Positions 24,474 through 33,558 are shown, numbered from the stretch's first letter. The stretch is 64,000 nucleotides of DNA from Acidobacteriota bacterium (GCA_023384575.1 JAHDVP010000012.1:62001-126000); one strand, 5' to 3'. Notes: a model not told the origin generated them from the sequence alone. Numbers and translations are program-made.

Positions 24474-25154
24474 TCACTCGAACATGCGGGCGTTCGGCAG
24501 GGGCCACCAGCGGACCTGCACCTTCCCGATGATGTAGCGCTTCGGGACGAGGCCCCAGTGGCGGCTGTCTGAGCTGTTGTTGCGGTGATCGCCCATGACG
24601 AAGTAGTAGCCTTCGGGAATGACCTGGGGCCCCCAGTCGTCGTGGCTGCGGAACTCGCTCGGCACGTATTCGTCGGCGAGCGGGACCTCGTTGACGAAGA
24701 CACGGCCGTCGACGATCCGGACCGTGTCGCCCTCCTCGCCAATCACCCGCTTGACGAACGACTTGTCGGGATTGAGCGGGTAGTAGAGCATCACGATGTC
24801 GCTGCGTCGCGGCTCGCCGAGCCGGTAGGCGAGCTTGTTGACGATCAGCCGGTCCTGATCGGCCAGTGTGGGGGCCATGCTCTGGCCCTCGACGCGCGCG
24901 ACCTGAAAGCCGAACGTCACGATGAGGGTGGCGTACACGGCTGCCGACGCCAGCGTCTTGACCCAGGCGACAACCTCTTCGCCGACGCGCGCCAGGGTGA
25001 TGCGCGCTCGTGGCGCCCGTGACGGGCGCACCGCGGCCGGCAGCACGGCGCCGCCCCCGGCCGCCGGCAGCGGCGTCAGCCCCGCCGCCGGCTCGGCCGG
25101 CACGGCCACTGTCGCCGGGGGGGCGTCGTCGGCGGGCAGGCTCGACACGAGCAC
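24474..25154 (-). CDS. lepB: Signal peptidase I
   Basis: A 226-residue type I signal peptidase. The cytoplasmic N-terminus is a Pro/Ala-rich segment of about 50 residues, unusually long and of low complexity, followed by one membrane helix (VKTLASAAVYATLIVTFGF, about 65-83). The catalytic serine is Ser92 in EGQSMAPTL and the general base Lys135 in KSFVKRVIG. Box E MGDHRNNSSDSR is present. It cleaves secretory leader peptides on the outer face of the inner membrane. It is convergent with moaC, 33 bp apart. Confidence 0.96.
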   Translation of the reverse strand: MLVSSLPADDAPPATVAVPAEPAAGLTPLPAAGGGAVLPAAVRPSRAPRARITLARVGEEVVAWVKTLASAAVYATLIVTFGFQVARVEGQSMAPTLADQDRLIVNKLAYRLGEPRRSDIVMLYYPLNPDKSFVKRVIGEEGDTVRIVDGRVFVNEVPLADEYVPSEFRSHDDWGPQVIPEGYYFVMGDHRNNSSDSRHWGLVPKRYIIGKVQVRWWPLPNARMFE

Positions 25155-25177
25155 GGGCGTCGTCGCGGACTCTGGTC

Positions 25178-25960
25178 CTACAGCCGCAGATAGTCCCTCA
25201 GCCGTTTGGTTTGCGAACGGCTCACTGGAATCTCCGTCGACCGGGTGTCCTTCATCCTCAGGATGTAGTTTCTGCTGAACCAGGGGACTATCTCCTTCAC
25301 CTTGTTGATGTTGACCAGATGCGACCGGTGGACCCGCCAGAACGTGTTCGGGTCGAGCTGGGCCTGCAGCTCGTCGAGCGTCCGATAACTGGACGTGCCG
25401 CTGAGGTGCGTGGCCACGATGGTGACGTCGTCGTCGACGAGCGACGCATAGATGATCTCGTCTGCCGCGATGAGCACGAGCCGCTCACCGACCTTCACCG
25501 CCAGGCGGTCGCGGCGGGGCTGCCGGTCGGCAAGTCGTTGGACGATCCGCTCGACATCTTCGTTCGTCAGCGTGCCGGCGGCCCCGCGGCCCGCCTCGAT
25601 GCGTCGGCGGGCCCGGTCGAGCGCCTGTTCGAGCCGGACGGGGTCGACCGGCTTCAGCAGGTAGTCGACCGCGTTTACCGCAAAGGCGTCGATGGCGTAC
25701 TGGTCGAAGGCCGTGACAAAGATTATCTGCGGCCCGAGCTTCCGGTTCAAGACCTGCCTTGCCACCTCGAACCCGTTCAGGCCCGGCATCTGCACGTCCA
25801 GCAGGACCACGTCGGGGGCCAGATCCTCGGCCAGCCCGACCGCGGCAATGCCGTCGCCGGCCTGGCCGACGACCTCGACGTCTCCGGCCTCGCCCAGCAG
25901 GAAGCACAGCTCTTCCCTGGCGAGTTGCTCGTCGTCGACCACCAGCACGCGCATGCTCAT
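25178..25960 (-). CDS. LytTR-family response regulator
   Basis: A 260-residue regulator with a receiver domain (phospho-Asp in VVLLDVQMPGLNG) and a C-terminal LytTR DNA-binding domain (about 155-258; FWRVHRSHLVNINKVKEI, SRSQTKRLRDYL). A linker predicted as a short helix joins them. It is paired with the LytS-like kinase gene 5 bp upstream on the same strand. LytTR regulators bind direct repeats; no candidate site is evident next to the pair. Confidence 0.95.
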   Translation of the reverse strand: MSMRVLVVDDEQLAREELCFLLGEAGDVEVVGQAGDGIAAVGLAEDLAPDVVLLDVQMPGLNGFEVARQVLNRKLGPQIIFVTAFDQYAIDAFAVNAVDYLLKPVDPVRLEQALDRARRRIEAGRGAAGTLTNEDVERIVQRLADRQPRRDRLAVKVGERLVLIAADEIIYASLVDDDVTIVATHLSGTSSYRTLDELQAQLDPNTFWRVHRSHLVNINKVKEIVPWFSRNYILRMKDTRSTEIPVSRSQTKRLRDYLRL

Positions 25961-25965
25961 GACTG

Positions 25966-27285
25966 TCAGACGAGAGCGCGATCGGGCAGCGCGAGTTCGG
26001 GGATCTCCATACGCGCCCGCGTGCCTTCCCCGGGCGCCGACTGCAGCTGGAGCTGGTAGTTCGCGCCGTAGATGACCGAGAGCCGCTCGTTCACGTTGCG
26101 CAACCCGATGCCTCCCGGCGAGCCCGTCTCCCGGGCATCGGCGAGGCCCACGCCATTATCGATCACCTCGATGATCGCGTGGCCGTTCCGGCGGGCGCTC
26201 CGGATGACGATCCGGCCCTCGCCGACCTTGGCGGCGAGGCCGTGCTTCAGACAGTTCTCGACGAGCGGCTGCAGGATCATGCTCGGTACGACGACGTCCA
26301 GGCTGTCCGGGGCGATGTCCTTGACGACCCGCAGCCGCTCGCCGAACCGGACGCACTCGATGTCCAGGTACTCGTCGACCGCGGCGAGTTCCTCGCGCAG
26401 GGTGACGAAGTGATCCTGGCTGCGCAGCAGCCGGCGCAGCAGGGCCGACAGCTTCAGGATGACCGTCCGGGCCGTCTCGGGCTGCGACCGGATCAGCGAG
26501 GAGATCGAGGTGAGCGTGTTGAACAGGAAGTGGGGGTTGATCTGATTGGCCAGGGCCTCGATGCGCGCCGCCATCAGCAGCTGCTCCTGTTCCTGCAGCT
26601 TGTGCTCGATGCGCGCGCTGTTCCAGATCTTGATGGGAATGGCGACGGCGAGCACCGTGGCGACGACCACGACGATGGTCATGCCCGGCGTGCCCGTGCC
26701 CAGGTAGAACAGCCGGTCGGCGCCGAAGCGGTGGCCGAGCGCCTGGCGCAACAGCTCGAGCGCGATCGGCGCGGCAATGAGGATGATCTGCCAGTCGATC
26801 TGGAACCGCCGCAGGATCCGCCACGCGTAGCGATGCAGGCCCGTGAAGACGAAGGGGGAGAAGTGCCAGATCGCGTCCTTCGGGCAGACCTCGCGCAGGC
26901 CGCCACCGGCGAACCCGCAGCCGACGGCGAACGGGAGGGCGAGCACCTGTCCCGCCCCGGCGGCGGGCAGACCCACCATCCCCCCGACGATGGCGCCGGC
27001 GTAAGGCCCGGCGATGAGACCCGCCAGAAACGGGCCCGCGAGCGAGAAGTCGGCCGCCTTGTAGCCGAGCAGCAGGCGCGTCAGCACGCCGATGGTCATC
27101 GGGACGCCGAAGGCCAGCACGAAGACCAGCCGTTCGGGCCAGTCGCGCCGCTCCGTGAGGAGGATGCGCCGGAAGCGGCGGAACCTGACGAGCATCGTCG
27201 CCACCGTGGCGGCCACGGCGAGCTGCACGATGAGGGTGATGAGCAGCGCCTGCTCCGCCGAGAGGGGAGTGGGTTCCTGGACCAC
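25966..27285 (-). CDS. LytS-like sensor histidine kinase (5TM-5TMR_LYT)
   Basis: A 439-residue membrane kinase. Hydrophobic helices span about residues 10-215 and include the 5TM_LYT pattern GPFLAGLIAGPYAGAIVGGMVGLPAAG (cited in part). The kinase core has the His_kinase signature ALANQINPHFLFNTLTSISSL with the phospho-His, and HATPase_c with ILQPLVENCLKHG and NGVGL. A Cys pair (VGCGFAGGGLREVCPKD) within the membrane domain is noteworthy. It phosphorylates the adjacent LytTR regulator and is expected to sense envelope status. Confidence 0.94.
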   Translation of the reverse strand: MVQEPTPLSAEQALLITLIVQLAVAATVATMLVRFRRFRRILLTERRDWPERLVFVLAFGVPMTIGVLTRLLLGYKAADFSLAGPFLAGLIAGPYAGAIVGGMVGLPAAGAGQVLALPFAVGCGFAGGGLREVCPKDAIWHFSPFVFTGLHRYAWRILRRFQIDWQIILIAAPIALELLRQALGHRFGADRLFYLGTGTPGMTIVVVVATVLAVAIPIKIWNSARIEHKLQEQEQLLMAARIEALANQINPHFLFNTLTSISSLIRSQPETARTVILKLSALLRRLLRSQDHFVTLREELAAVDEYLDIECVRFGERLRVVKDIAPDSLDVVVPSMILQPLVENCLKHGLAAKVGEGRIVIRSARRNGHAIIEVIDNGVGLADARETGSPGGIGLRNVNERLSVIYGANYQLQLQSAPGEGTRARMEIPELALPDRALV

Positions 27286-27409
27286 GGTCTGACGCCAGCA
27301 TATCGCGCCCGACGGCGGGGTCCAACCGCCGTGTCATACCCCGCCCGGGCCGGCGAACCCGTCGGGCAATGGTGGTATTCTTGACGGACGTGTTGGAGGA
27401 CGCTCACGC

Positions 27410-27886
27410 ATGATTCGCCCGTTGCTCGTCGGGTTCGCCACGACGTTCAAGCATATGTTCCGGCGGCCGAGTACCGTGAACTACCCGGACCAGAAGGTCC
27501 CGATGTTCCCCAAGTGGCGGGGCAAGCAGGTGCTGATGCGCGACGAGGCCGGCCTCGAGAAGTGCGTCGCGTGCGGGCTCTGCGCCGTCGCCTGCCCCGC
27601 CGACGCGATTTACCTCGAACCGGCCGAGAACGACGGCTCCGTCATGGCCGGGCCGCGCTACGCCAAGGTCTACCAGATCCACAAGACGCGCTGCATCTTC
27701 TGTGGGTACTGCGAGGACGCCTGCCCCGTGTCGGCCATCTTCATGGGCAAGGACTACGAGCTGGCCGTCTACAGCAAGGACGACTTCATCTGGGACAAGG
27801 ACGACATGCTGATTCCGCTGACCGACGCCCAGGGGCGTCCTGTCGGCTCGTCGACGCCGGCACCGTCAGCGGTGGCCCGGGGGTAA
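27410..27886 (+). CDS. nuoI: NADH-quinone oxidoreductase subunit I-like 2[4Fe-4S] ferredoxin
   Basis: A 158-residue protein with two 4Fe-4S motifs, CVACGLCAVACP (Cys52, 55, 58, 62) and CIFCGYCEDACP (Cys95, 98, 101, 105). It also has the NuoI-specific context YPDQKVPMFPKWRGK and the linker YLEPAENDGSVMAGPRYAKVYQIHKTRC (cited in part). It carries electrons through complex I. A clear GGAGG site precedes the ATG. No other nuo gene is nearby, so this is a solitary or additional copy. Two strong hairpins follow the stop codon. Confidence 0.92.
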   Translation: MIRPLLVGFATTFKHMFRRPSTVNYPDQKVPMFPKWRGKQVLMRDEAGLEKCVACGLCAVACPADAIYLEPAENDGSVMAGPRYAKVYQIHKTRCIFCGYCEDACPVSAIFMGKDYELAVYSKDDFIWDKDDMLIPLTDAQGRPVGSSTPAPSAVARG

Positions 27887-27891
27887 TCCGG

Positions 27892-27955
27892 GGCGGGCGG
27901 GCCGCCGCGCCCCGCCCGCCAGGGAGACGACGGCGTCCCGCCGAGGCGGGGCGCC
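27892..27955. terminator. Pair of GC-rich hairpins after nuoI
   Basis: GGCGGGCGGG (27892-27901) pairs with CCCGCCCGCC (27911-27920). GGCG-T-CCCGCC (27932-27942) pairs with GGCGGG-G-CGCC (27945-27955). Together they fill the gap between nuoI and the methyltransferase-MTHFR gene. They may terminate nuoI transcription or shape the leader of the next gene. Confidence 0.45.
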
Positions 27956-27971
27956 GACCGGAGTCCGTTCG

Positions 27972-29822
27972 ATGAGACGTCCCTTCCTCGAAGCGCTCGA
28001 CGAGCGCGTGCTCGTCTGCGACGGCGCGATGGGGACGATGCTCTACGCCAAGGGCGTCTTCCTCAACCGGTCGTTCGACGAACTGAACCTGACCCAGCCC
28101 GACCTCGTGGCCGAGGTCCACCAGGCCTACGTCCGGGCGGGAGCCGACGTGCTCGAGACGAACACGTTCGGCGCCAACCGCGTGAAGCTCGCACCGTTCG
28201 GCCTCGCGGAGCGGCTGCACGCGATCAACGCCCAGGGCGCGCGCATCGCCCGGCACGCCGCCCGCGATCACGCGTACGTCGCCGGCGCCATCGGTCCGCT
28301 GGGCATCCGCGTCGAGCCCTGGGGCAAGACGGGCCTCGACGAAGCCGAGGCCTGGTTCCGCGAACAGGCGCAGGCGCTGCTCGACGGCGGCGTCGACCTG
28401 TTCCTGCTCGAGACGTTCCGCGACATCAACGAAGTCGGGGCGGCCATCCGCGCCGTGCGGAGCGTGTGCGACCTGCCGGTCGTGGCGCAGGTGACGACGG
28501 AGGAGGACGGCAACAGCCTCGATGGGGCGCCGCCAGAGGCCTTCGCGCCGCGGCTGGAGGCGTTCGGGGCCGATGTGCTCGGCCTCAACTGCAGCGTGGG
28601 ACCCGCCGCGATGCTCGAGACGCTCGAGCGCCTCGCGCAGGTGACATCGAGGAAGCTGTCGGCCCAGCCGAACGCGGGGCGGCCCCGTGACGTCGACGGC
28701 CGGAACCTCTACCTCTGTTCGCCCGAGTACATGGCGTCGTACGCCCGGCGGTTCATCCTGAACGGCGTGAAGCTCGTCGGCGGCTGCTGCGGCACGACGC
28801 CCGAGCACATCCGGCAGATCCGGCTCGCCGTGCGGGCCATGGCGCCCGGCGCGGGCCGGCCGTCGCGCCCGAGCGCGCAGGTGGTCGAGCCGCAGGTGGC
28901 GCCCGCCCCCGCCGTGGCGCGCGCGGAGAAGTCGCGCCTGGGCTACGCGCTCGCCCGGGGCGAGTTCGTCACGATCGTCTCGGTGCGGCCGCCGAAGGGG
29001 CACCGCTTCGACGAGCTGGTCGAGCTGGCCCGGCAACTGCGCCTCCGAGGCGTCGACGCCCTGCAGCTCGCCGAAGGGTCGCGCGCCTCGGCGCGCATGA
29101 GCCCGCTGTCGGCTGCCGTGCTCGTCGCGCAGCAGGCCGGCATCGAGAGCCTGCTGCACTACACCTGCCGCGACCGCCGGCTGCTCGGCATGCAGACCGA
29201 CCTGCTCGGCGCCCACGCGATGGGGATTCGCAACGTGCTCGTGACGACCGGCGATCCGGCGCGGATGGGCGACTACCAGGACGCCACGGCGGTCTTCGAC
29301 GTCGACTCGATCGGGTTGACGAACGTGCTCGCCCGCCTCAATCAGGGCCTCGACATCGCTGGCCAGTCGATTGGCTCGCCCACGGCGTTCCACGTCGGCG
29401 TGGCGGCCAACCCGTCGGCTCTGAACCTCGACGACGAGCTGCGCCGCTTCCGCTACAAGGTCGAAGCCGGCGCCGAGTTCGTGGTGACCGAGCCGGTCTT
29501 CGACGCGGCCGATTTCGAGCGTTTCATCAGCCGTGCGGGCGACGTGCCCCTCCCGGTCATCGTCACCGTCCGGCCGTTCGAGTCGTTGCGCGAGGCGGAG
29601 TTCCTCGCCAACGAGGTGCCCGGCATGCGCGTGCCGGAACAGTACCTCGAGCGAATCCGCGAGGCCGATGCAAGGGGGCAGGGCAGTGAAGAGGGCCTCG
29701 CGATCGCCCGAGAGGTGGTCGAGGCGCTCCGCCCGCTGACGCAGGGAATTCGCCTGTACGTGCCGCCAGGTCGCAGCCAGGCGAGCTTGCGCCTGCTCGA
29801 TGCCGTGCATGCCGTGCGATGA
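27972..29822 (+). CDS. Bifunctional homocysteine S-methyltransferase / 5,10-methylenetetrahydrofolate reductase (YitJ type)
   Basis: A 616-residue fusion. Residues 1-290 form the cobalamin-independent homocysteine methyltransferase barrel, with DGAMGTMLYAKG, ETNTFGANR and zinc cysteines Cys207 (LNCSVG) and Cys272-Cys273 (GGCCGTT). A Pro/Ala linker (about 290-320) leads to the MTHFR domain (about 325-615), with FAD/folate-binding LLHYTCRDRR, LVTTGDPARMGDY and TEPVFDAADFE. It would reduce methylene-THF and pass the methyl group toward methionine. It stands alone between nuoI and a PmtA-like gene. Confidence 0.94.
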   Translation: MRRPFLEALDERVLVCDGAMGTMLYAKGVFLNRSFDELNLTQPDLVAEVHQAYVRAGADVLETNTFGANRVKLAPFGLAERLHAINAQGARIARHAARDHAYVAGAIGPLGIRVEPWGKTGLDEAEAWFREQAQALLDGGVDLFLLETFRDINEVGAAIRAVRSVCDLPVVAQVTTEEDGNSLDGAPPEAFAPRLEAFGADVLGLNCSVGPAAMLETLERLAQVTSRKLSAQPNAGRPRDVDGRNLYLCSPEYMASYARRFILNGVKLVGGCCGTTPEHIRQIRLAVRAMAPGAGRPSRPSAQVVEPQVAPAPAVARAEKSRLGYALARGEFVTIVSVRPPKGHRFDELVELARQLRLRGVDALQLAEGSRASARMSPLSAAVLVAQQAGIESLLHYTCRDRRLLGMQTDLLGAHAMGIRNVLVTTGDPARMGDYQDATAVFDVDSIGLTNVLARLNQGLDIAGQSIGSPTAFHVGVAANPSALNLDDELRRFRYKVEAGAEFVVTEPVFDAADFERFISRAGDVPLPVIVTVRPFESLREAEFLANEVPGMRVPEQYLERIREADARGQGSEEGLAIAREVVEALRPLTQGIRLYVPPGRSQASLRLLDAVHAVR

Positions 29823-29851
29823 CCCCGCACGGCGAGGGAGGCCCGGTTTGC

Positions 29852-29880
29852 TTGCCCCCGCGCCCGGCACGCGTTATAGT
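29852..29880 (+). promoter_or_regulatory. Sigma-70-like promoter of the PmtA-like gene
   Basis: TTGCCC (29852-29857), a 17-bp spacer and TATAGT (29875-29880) predict a start near 29887, 21 nt upstream of the ATG at 29908. Confidence 0.5.
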
Positions 29881-29907
29881 CCGACGAGTTCCGCCGGAGA
29901 ACACTGA

Positions 29908-30612
29908 ATGGCCATTTTCGAGCGCCCGCGTTCACGTGAGGAAGAGATCATCGCGTCGGCCGACGCCGCCACCCGCGCCCTGTCGGTCACGGCCGTCGAG
30001 AACGACTTCGTCGAGCGGGTGTACGGCAAGCTCGCGTCGGTGTACGACCTGACGTTCGGCCCCACACTCCACCCCGGTCGCGTGCAGGCCATCGAGCGCA
30101 TGGCCGTGCGGCCCGGAGATCACGTGCTCGAGGTAGGCGTCGGCACCGGGATCAATGCCGATCTGTACCCCAGCACGTGTCACGTGACCGGCATCGACTT
30201 CTCGGCGTCGATGCTCGAGAAGGCCCGCGAGCGCGTCATCAAGAAGGGGTTCCGCAACGTGCGGCTCCTGCAGATGGACGCGGCCGACCTCAAGTTCGAC
30301 GACGACACGTTCGATATCGTCTACGCGCCGTACCTGATCAGCGTCGTGCCCGATCCCGTGCAGGTCGCTTCGGAGATGCGGCGCGTCTGCCGCCCCGGCG
30401 GGCGGATCGTCTTCCTCAATCACTTCCGCAGCACCAACCCGATCCTCTCGCGCGCCGAGCGGATGATCTCGCCGTTGACCATTCACATCGGTTTCAAGGC
30501 CGACCTCGACCTGCAGGCCTTCCTGGCCCAGGCCGGGCTGGTGCCGGTGTCGATCGAGAAGGTGAACGTGCCGAAGATCTGGTCGCTCGTGACCTGCGTG
30601 AAGGAGTCCTGA
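29908..30612 (+). CDS. PmtA-like phospholipid N-methyltransferase
   Basis: A 234-residue class I SAM methyltransferase. It has motif I VLEVGVGTGINADLYP, GIDFSASMLEKAR, and the post-motif DIVYAPYLISVVPDPVQVASEMRRVCRPGG (cited in part) seen in phosphatidylethanolamine N-methyltransferases of the Rhodobacter PmtA group. The N-terminal stretch VERVYGKLASVYDLTFGPTLHPGR is also characteristic. It likely methylates PE or a related lipid at the inner membrane. GGAGA precedes the ATG, and a TTGCCC/TATAGT promoter stands just upstream. Confidence 0.85.
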   Translation: MAIFERPRSREEEIIASADAATRALSVTAVENDFVERVYGKLASVYDLTFGPTLHPGRVQAIERMAVRPGDHVLEVGVGTGINADLYPSTCHVTGIDFSASMLEKARERVIKKGFRNVRLLQMDAADLKFDDDTFDIVYAPYLISVVPDPVQVASEMRRVCRPGGRIVFLNHFRSTNPILSRAERMISPLTIHIGFKADLDLQAFLAQAGLVPVSIEKVNVPKIWSLVTCVKES

Positions 30613-30639
30613 GCCCGGCCCCGAGCACCGATCGCCGGG

Positions 30640-31767
30640 TCAATCGCACCAGTCTAGGATCCGGTCCGCCAGGACGGCGGCTCCGTCGGTGGGCGGTCGC
30701 TCCGGCGGCGACGGCGCCGACAGCGCCTGGTCGAGGGCGCCGTGCCAGCGGCCCGCGCGCAGGTCGGTCTGGTCGACGTAGGCGCAGCGCAGCAACCGCG
30801 GCATCTGTGCCACCAGCACGTCGTACTCCGCAAACGGCCCGCGCGAGGTGTAGACGATCGCGGTCTCGTTGGCGATGCACTCGCTGACGATGCCGTAGCC
30901 GGGCTTGGTGACGACGACGTCACTCGCCGCAACGAGATCCTCGTAGCGGAAGCCAGCCGCGTAGAGCCCGGCCTCGTCGACGCGATGGAGGCGATCGCCA
31001 CATGACGCGGCCGGCCGCGCGTCGCCGCTGCCCGCCCCGACCGTCCCGCCGGCGGTCACGATCGTCCACCGGCCGGTCGCCACGACGTCGTCGAGCGCGA
31101 GCCCCTCGAGGCCGTACCCCCCGAACGACACGAGCACGATCGGCCGATCGGCCGGCAGCCCGAGCGCCTCGCGCGTCTCCGCCGCGGGTCGCGTGGCGCG
31201 GCGGGCGACCAACGGCACGTCGATCACACGGGCGAACCCCTCGAACCCCCCGTGCATCGGCAGCCGCCAGGCCTCCCGCGCGCGGGCGTGCGCGCGACGG
31301 ATGGCGTCCGGAAGCGCGCTCGCGACCCCGAGCCGACGGGCGTAGTCCTCGTAAATCCAGTCCCAGGTGAAGTTGCTCAGGCCGACCGACGGGACCCCTG
31401 CCCTGTCGGCGGCGACGAGGGCCAGGGGCGGCAGATCGGCCACCACCAGGGACGCCTTGACGGCCAGCAGGCGCCGGGCCTCCGCATCGGCCCAGCGATC
31501 GGCCCCGGCGTGGAACGCCGCCGCCCGGTCCAGCGTGGCCTCCAGGTCGGGCGTCAGGCTGTCGAGTTGCACGACGCCGACATCGGTGGTCGCGTGGTCG
31601 AGGGTGATGCGGCCGCGCACCGTGAGGTCGAAGAGCCAGCGCGCCGCGCTCGTGCGCACGTGCACCGTCACCCGTGGCGCCTTCACCTGGAGCGCGTTGA
31701 TGACCTCGATGACGCGTGAGGCGTGTCCGAAGCCGTGCCCGGACACGTAGAAGACGACGCAGGGCAC
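30640..31767 (-). CDS. GT-B glycosyltransferase-like protein (related to the arabinokinase N-terminal domain)
   Basis: A 375-residue protein starting at GTG 31767 with GAGGAG about 10 nt upstream. The N-terminus VVFYVSGHGFGHASRVIEVINAL closely resembles the nucleotide-sugar-type domain at the start of plant and bacterial L-arabinokinases. The C-terminal half has VLVSFGGYGLEGL and SDVVVTKPGYGIVSECIANETAIVYTSRG (cited in part), the acceptor/donor pattern of MurG-like GT-B folds. No kinase domain is present. The specific sugar and acceptor are unknown. It follows the winged-helix fusion gene by 14 bp and is probably co-transcribed. Confidence 0.75.
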   Translation of the reverse strand: MPCVVFYVSGHGFGHASRVIEVINALQVKAPRVTVHVRTSAARWLFDLTVRGRITLDHATTDVGVVQLDSLTPDLEATLDRAAAFHAGADRWADAEARRLLAVKASLVVADLPPLALVAADRAGVPSVGLSNFTWDWIYEDYARRLGVASALPDAIRRAHARAREAWRLPMHGGFEGFARVIDVPLVARRATRPAAETREALGLPADRPIVLVSFGGYGLEGLALDDVVATGRWTIVTAGGTVGAGSGDARPAASCGDRLHRVDEAGLYAAGFRYEDLVAASDVVVTKPGYGIVSECIANETAIVYTSRGPFAEYDVLVAQMPRLLRCAYVDQTDLRAGRWHGALDQALSAPSPPERPPTDGAAVLADRILDWCD

Positions 31768-31781
31768 GCGCGGCGGGCTCC

Positions 31782-33494
31782 TCAACAATCGACGGCGAAG
31801 AGCCGCCACGTCCCCGCAGGGTCGCCGAGGTCGCGCACGCCGCGGTCCGCAAACCGCAGGCCCGAGCCGGCGACGAGATCCTTGACGGTCCGCGAGGCGA
31901 GCACTTCGTGCTCCCCGGCGGCCGAAGCGATGGCGTCGCTCACGGTGACGGCGAGGCCCTCGACCTGCCCGTCGAGGCGATCGCACTCGCCCGTGTGGAG
32001 GCCGATCCGCACCGGCTGGCCCATCCGCTTCGACGCGGTGACGAGCGCGCACGCGCAGCGAATGGCGCGCGCCGGGCCGTCGAAGGCCGCGCGCGCGCCC
32101 GACGGGCGCAGGCTGGCGCCGCGTCCGCCGAACCACTCGATCTCGGTCAACGTCGAGGCGCGGAGGCGCTCCTGGACCTCGGTGGGCAGCGACGAGCCGT
32201 CGGCCGCATATCGCACGGTCAGGACGGTGGCGAGCACGCGCGCGTCGAGCGCCGCTTCACGCCGGAACCCGGTCAGGAACTCCTCGATCTCGTCGAGCAT
32301 CGCGTCCTGATCGCCGACAAATGGCAGATGGTCGGCGCCCGGCAGCTCGACGAACCGCGCGCCGGGAATGCGCGACGCCACGTACCGGCCCTCCTCGACC
32401 CGCAGGCACCGGTCGTCGACGCGGTGGAGTACGAGCGTCGGGACGCGGATCGACGGGAGCACGTGACGCACGTCGATCTCCGCGTTCATCCGGGTGAGCG
32501 TGAGCGCGGCCCCCGGGCTCGCGCCCATGCGAAGGTAGCTGGCCCACCAGGTCCGGAACGCCGGGTCGTGGGCGAGGGAGGGCGCTCGGACCTCGAGGCC
32601 GACCGGGCCGCCCCACTGCTCCCGGATCTCTTCGAAGAACCGCTCCCGCTCCTCGAGCGTCGGCGCCCACGGGTACTCAGGGTCCCACAGGCGCTTCGCG
32701 TAGGTGCCGATCATCACCAGCGCGAGCGTCTTCTCGGGGTAGGTCGCCGCGAAGAGCGCCGACATCGGCCCCCCTTCCGACACGCCGAGCAGCGCCGCTC
32801 GCGTCGACCCGACCGCCTGCATGACGGCGCGCACGTCGTGCATCCGCTGCTCGAGCGTCGGCAGCACGCTCACTCGGTCGGACAAACCCGTGCCGCGCTT
32901 GTCGAACAGGATCAGCCTCGAGAACGACGCCAGCCGGAGGAGGAAGCGCGCAAACTGCGGCTCGGTCCAGAACGACTCGAGGTGCGACACCCAGCCCATG
33001 ACGAAGACCAGGTCGATTGGGCCCTCGCCGACGACCTGGTACGCGATGTTGACGTCGCCGCTCGTCGCGTAGCGGACCTCCGGCACCGGCATCGCTGCGA
33101 GGCCGTGGGGCAAGGGTGCCCGGCCCGGCAGGGGCGCGGGGACGCTCGCGACGGGGACCGAGGCGACGGGCGCGACGAAGCGATACCCGCGACGATGGGC
33201 CGTCGCGATGTAGAGCGGCTCGCGCGGGTCGTCGTTGAGTGCGCGTCTGACCTCGCGCACGGCGACCTTGAGCGCCGCGTCACCGACGTGCACGTCGCGC
33301 CAGAGGGCCTGCAGCAGCTCGTCCTTCGTCACGAGCCGGCCGGCGTGGGCCACGAGCATCGAGAGCACCGCGAAGGCTCTTGGCGTCAGCGGCACCACCT
33401 CGTCGCCGCGCCACAAACGTTCGTCGGCGGGTTCGAGTCGGAACGGTCCGAACGTGACGGGAGCCTGGAGCCACATGTCGATATCGCAGGCCAT
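31782..33494 (-). CDS. Winged-helix / alpha-beta hydrolase / degenerate adenylate cyclase fusion
   Basis: A 570-residue three-domain protein. Residues 10-108 are an OmpR/CadC-type winged helix (LTPRAFAVLSMLVAHAGRLVTKDELLQALW, cited in part). Residues 135-410 are an alpha/beta hydrolase with nucleophile Ser239 (GVSEGG), Asp360 and His389. Residues 418-570 resemble a class III cyclase domain (IGLHTGECDRLDG; SRTVKDLVAGSGLRFADRG), but the FTDIVGS strand reads LTVRYAADGSS and the GDG loop reads PSGA. The metal-binding aspartates are therefore gone and the domain cannot be a normal cyclase. A TACAAT -10 at 33493-33498 suggests the true start may be ATG 33476 (MWLQAP). Confidence 0.88.
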   Translation of the reverse strand: MACDIDMWLQAPVTFGPFRLEPADERLWRGDEVVPLTPRAFAVLSMLVAHAGRLVTKDELLQALWRDVHVGDAALKVAVREVRRALNDDPREPLYIATAHRRGYRFVAPVASVPVASVPAPLPGRAPLPHGLAAMPVPEVRYATSGDVNIAYQVVGEGPIDLVFVMGWVSHLESFWTEPQFARFLLRLASFSRLILFDKRGTGLSDRVSVLPTLEQRMHDVRAVMQAVGSTRAALLGVSEGGPMSALFAATYPEKTLALVMIGTYAKRLWDPEYPWAPTLEERERFFEEIREQWGGPVGLEVRAPSLAHDPAFRTWWASYLRMGASPGAALTLTRMNAEIDVRHVLPSIRVPTLVLHRVDDRCLRVEEGRYVASRIPGARFVELPGADHLPFVGDQDAMLDEIEEFLTGFRREAALDARVLATVLTVRYAADGSSLPTEVQERLRASTLTEIEWFGGRGASLRPSGARAAFDGPARAIRCACALVTASKRMGQPVRIGLHTGECDRLDGQVEGLAVTVSDAIASAAGEHEVLASRTVKDLVAGSGLRFADRGVRDLGDPAGTWRLFAVDC

Positions 33495-33558
33495 TGTACG
33501 CGGGCGGGCCGGTGACGCCTTCTGGCGCAGCCAGACCGCCGCCCGGGCGGAACGTCGC

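Noticed and set aside
27892-27971. A SAM/SAH-type riboswitch in front of the homocysteine methyltransferase gene
   Set aside because: The leader contains only two GC hairpins; no conserved core of a known SAM or SAH riboswitch is recognisable.
27786-29870. 694-codon minus-strand frame opposite the methyltransferase-MTHFR gene
   Set aside because: The plus strand encodes a full fusion enzyme with all catalytic residues; the antisense translation is Arg/His/Gly-rich with no known domain.
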